Shown: piece by piece, positions 62,254 through 64,000 of the stretch
How positions within the stretch are numbered: position 1 is the stretch's first letter
Layout: every line of letters starts with the position of its first letter
Source of the DNA: Ciceribacter ferrooxidans
GTDB lineage: Bacteria; Pseudomonadota; Alphaproteobacteria; Rhizobiales; Rhizobiaceae
Direction: 5' to 3'
DNA: 64,000 nucleotides
NCBI RefSeq assembly: GCF_004137355.1
Contig: NZ_SDVB01000196.1
Location: 1 to 64,000, forward strand
Made by a program: the position numbers and the translations under genes
The notes under the pieces: generated by a model
What the model was told of the DNA's origin: nothing
The model's input: the letters and a program-made list of their open reading frames with translations, nothing else
Database searches by the model: none

Positions 62254-63381
62254 GTGGCCAAAATCACCGTTCTCGGCTCCGGTTTCGGGGCGCTCACCAC
62301 CATCCGCGAACTGCGTCGCCGGGGCGTCGAGGACGAGATTACGGTGATCTCGCCGCGTGACGAGCTGCATTACCTGCCGAGCTCGATCTGGCTGCCGGCC
62401 GGCCTGCGCAAGGGCAGCGCGCTCAAGATGCCACTCGGCAACTTCTTCGTCCGCCACCGGGTGCGCCACGTGATGGCTTCCGTAACCGGTCTTGCCGAGG
62501 GCGGTCGCAAGGTGCTGACCGATGCCGGCGAGTTTTCGAGCGACCAGCTGGTGATCGCGACCGGCGGCCGCTTCATCCGCAAGCTCCCCGGCATCGAGCA
62601 CGCGCTCGTCCCCTGCGAGGGCATCGCCGTCGGCGAGGAGATCACCCGCCGGCTCGACGGCATGTCCGGCGGCACGATCGCCGTCGGTTTTGCCGCCAAT
62701 CCGAACGAGCAGTCCGCCGTCCGCGGCGGGCCGATGTTCGAGTTCCTCTTCATCATCGACACGCTGCTGCGGCGTCAGGGCCGGCGCGACCGCTTCAAGC
62801 TCGTCTTCTTCAGCCCGGCGGCGCGGCCCGGACAGCGCCTCGGCGACAAGGCGGTCGACGGGCTGCTTGCCGAAATGGCCCGCCGCGGCATCGAGACCCG
62901 GCTCGGCCACAAGATGGTGCGCTTCGAGGCCGACAGGGTGGTGACCGAGGGCGGCGAGTTTCCCGCCGACCTCATCCTCTTCATGCCGGGGCTCACCGGC
63001 CCCGCCTGGCTCTCCGGGGCCGACCTGCCGCTCTCGCCGGGCGGCATGATCGAGGCCGACGAGAAGTGCCGCGTGCCGGGCCGGCGGGGCGTCTGGGTGG
63101 TCGGCGACAGCGGCAGCTTCAAGGGGCCGGACTGGATGCCGAAGCAGGCGCACCAGGCAGACCTGCAGGCGAAGGCCGCCGCCGCCAACATCGCCGCGGT
63201 CCTCAAAGACCGTCCGCCACAGACGGACTTCAAGCCGGAGCTCATCTGCATCGTCGACACGCTCGACAGCGGCATCCTCGTCTATCGCAGCACGACCCGC
63301 GGCTTCGTCACGCCGCAGCTCAAGGTCTTCCACTGGCTGAAACGCGCCTTCGAGCGGCACTATCTGAGGGCTTATCGGTAG
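62254..63381 (+). CDS. Sulfide:quinone reductase-like FAD flavoprotein
   Basis: 375 residues. Start is GTG (codon 1 of VAKITVLGSGFGALTTI), with TGGAGGTTGC upstream. FAD-binding GSGFGALTTIRELR, VIATGGRFIRKLPG, and WVVGDSGSFKGPDWMPKQAHQADLQA. The shape follows FCSD/SQR-type reductases, but I see no clear pair of active-site cysteines: one Cys is in LVPCEGIAVG and one near ADEKCRVPG. So sulfide:quinone reductase, persulfide-linked or NADH dehydrogenase-like function are all open. The upstream palindrome favours sulfide or redox control. Confidence 0.82.
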   Translation: MAKITVLGSGFGALTTIRELRRRGVEDEITVISPRDELHYLPSSIWLPAGLRKGSALKMPLGNFFVRHRVRHVMASVTGLAEGGRKVLTDAGEFSSDQLVIATGGRFIRKLPGIEHALVPCEGIAVGEEITRRLDGMSGGTIAVGFAANPNEQSAVRGGPMFEFLFIIDTLLRRQGRRDRFKLVFFSPAARPGQRLGDKAVDGLLAEMARRGIETRLGHKMVRFEADRVVTEGGEFPADLILFMPGLTGPAWLSGADLPLSPGGMIEADEKCRVPGRRGVWVVGDSGSFKGPDWMPKQAHQADLQAKAAAANIAAVLKDRPPQTDFKPELICIVDTLDSGILVYRSTTRGFVTPQLKVFHWLKRAFERHYLRAYR

Positions 63382-63624
63382 GGGGGGTACCAGACCGATC
63401 TCCCCCATTGAGGGGGAGGGTAATCGCATATGGGATCGCTGTGGCGGCTCCGGGCTCCCTCTTCTCCCCTCGGGGAGAACAGCTTTTGCGCTTCGCGCCC
63501 CCTCATCCGGCCCTGCGGGCCACCTTCTCCCCGCTGGGGAGAAGAGACAAGCGGCGCCGCGCCGACCGTTCTCTCTGCTCCCCGTCGGGAAAGGGCAGAG
63601 GTCGTGACGCGCCATGCATCCTCC
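63382..63624. other. Intergenic repeat fragments
   Basis: It contains CTCCCCCATTGAGGGGGAG (63398-63416), CTTCTCCCCTCGGGGAGAA (63460-63480) and CTTCTCCCCGCTGGGGAGAAG-type hairpins (about 63523-63545), fragments of RIME-like units. No gene. Confidence 0.6.
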
Positions 63625-63766
63625 GTCATGCCGGGCTCGACCCGGCATCCAGCCGCGCGATGTCCATCGCGCGGGGAGACTCTTTGGGCGCGACGGCAAG
63701 GAAAGAGTCTCTTCGGCTCGCGGACGCTCGCCCGCTGGTTCCCGGCTCAAGGCCGGGATGACGGAG
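63625..63766. repeat. GTCA-hairpin composite element, core type II
   Basis: It begins GTCATGCCGGGCTCGACCCG and ends AAGGCCGGGATGACGGAG. The core GCGCGATGTCCATCGCGC, GACTCTTTGGGCGCG and GGCTCGCGGACGCTCGCC matches the 57041 copy. The right hairpin (TTCCCGGCTCAAGGCCGGGA) differs in sequence from other copies but keeps pairing. Confidence 0.8.
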
Positions 63767-63781
63767 TGAGGTGCTCGAGCC

Positions 63782-64000
63782 TCACGAAAACAACGCGTCC
63801 GTCACCCGCACGTCGCCGACATGCAGGCCGTTCCAGTTGCGCATGGCGTGGTTGGCCATCGCGAGCAGCGCCGCCTCTTCCGCGCTGTCCTTGTCAAACT
63901 GGCGGGCGAGCAGTGCGGCGACCATGGCCTCGGCGGCGCGGGCGGAGCCGTCCTCACACTTGACGGCGATCGACACGCCGGTCTCCGGGATCAGCGCGCA
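63782..64000 (-). CDS. Asparaginase family protein, C-terminal part (cut by window edge)
   Basis: The frame is open across the right edge, so the start is outside. The visible 72 residues begin CALIPETGVSIAVKCEDGSARAAEAM and end NHAMRNWNGLHVGDVRVTDALFS. The segment ETGVSIAVKCEDG and the final RNWNG..VG pattern fit the C-terminus of rhizobial-type L-asparaginases (asparaginase II family). They hydrolyse L-asparagine to aspartate. Only the last quarter is seen, so the call rests on few motifs. Confidence 0.65.
   Translation of the reverse strand, partial: CALIPETGVSIAVKCEDGSARAAEAMVAALLARQFDKDSAEEAALLAMANHAMRNWNGLHVGDVRVTDALFS

Overview
The window looks like chromosomal DNA of a Rhizobiaceae-type alphaproteobacterium, close to the Sinorhizobium/Ensifer, Shinella or Rhizobium group. 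The evidence is high GC codon use, a MucR/Ros zinc-finger regulator, a Pha/Mnh multisubunit antiporter operon, a TIGR03808-type Tat-exported beta-helix protein, an OhrR/Ohr pair, a rhizobial small membrane protein, and many palindromic intergenic mosaic repeats of the RIME kind. I see no rRNA or tRNA gene and no CRISPR array. Species assignment is inference.

Layout. 1-650: two overlapping minus-strand genes, a DUF6456-like protein cut by the edge and a DnaA-domain-IV-like HTH protein. 1050-3013: a lower-GC pair resembling EutB/EutC (a PLP threonine dehydratase-like enzyme and an ornithine cyclodeaminase-like protein). 3394-3822: mucR. 4251-10671: a complete seven-subunit mnhABCDEFG (pha) cation/proton antiporter operon, with RIME palindrome pairs between A and B and between C and D. 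10943-17000: ferric-reductase-like flavoprotein, MsrB, a Trypco1-like protein, a PhyH-like dioxygenase, and a divergent EamA transporter/MocR regulator pair. 17090-21959: xylose-type ABC transporter (ATPase, permease, binding protein) with a divergent ROK repressor and a perfect palindromic operator candidate. 22123-23546: haloacid dehalogenase and trans-aconitate methyltransferase.

24119-28104: a CHASE2-PAS-GGDEF-EAL protein (EAL intact, GGDEF degenerate) coupled to a FecR-domain exported protein with a Gly/Asn/His/Asp-rich tail. 28324-29148: aldo/keto reductase. 29196-31213: a strikingly AT-rich two-gene cassette, a Sll1717-type P-loop ATPase and a small three-helix membrane protein joined by an ATGA overlap; this is my first candidate for an undescribed system, probably defensive. 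32009-34186: DUF2267-like protein and a HerA/DUF853 ATPase. 34207-36675: a four-gene operon with almost no spacing (YciI-like protein, unknown 279-residue protein, RimK-type ATP-grasp ligase, beta-helix-like protein); this is my second candidate. 36798-41452: acyltransferase 3, HXXEE protein, a solitary GroEL paralogue without groES, a small membrane protein and a PAP2 phosphatase.

41663-51085: stress and accessory region with VOC, DUF1579 and DUF899 genes controlled by a divergent MarR, a Xre-RES toxin-antitoxin pair, Ohr/OhrR, an SDR/AraC pair, a P-loop kinase-like gene, RidA, a broken resolvase, and a ParDE pair whose toxin lacks a normal start codon at its conserved N-terminus. 51196-54934: two paralogous L,D-transpeptidase lipoproteins, a small membrane protein and the Tat-exported beta-helix protein. 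54938-64000: DUF2087, GST, VOC, deoxyribosyltransferase-like protein, DeoR regulator, orphan Imm32-like immunity gene, DUF302, zinc alcohol dehydrogenase, class IV aminotransferase, sulfide:quinone reductase-like flavoprotein and the end of an asparaginase gene.

About seven copies of a 115-145 bp element, framed by GTCA-type terminal hairpins and carrying one of two exchangeable cores, lie between genes from 23.9 kb to 63.8 kb.
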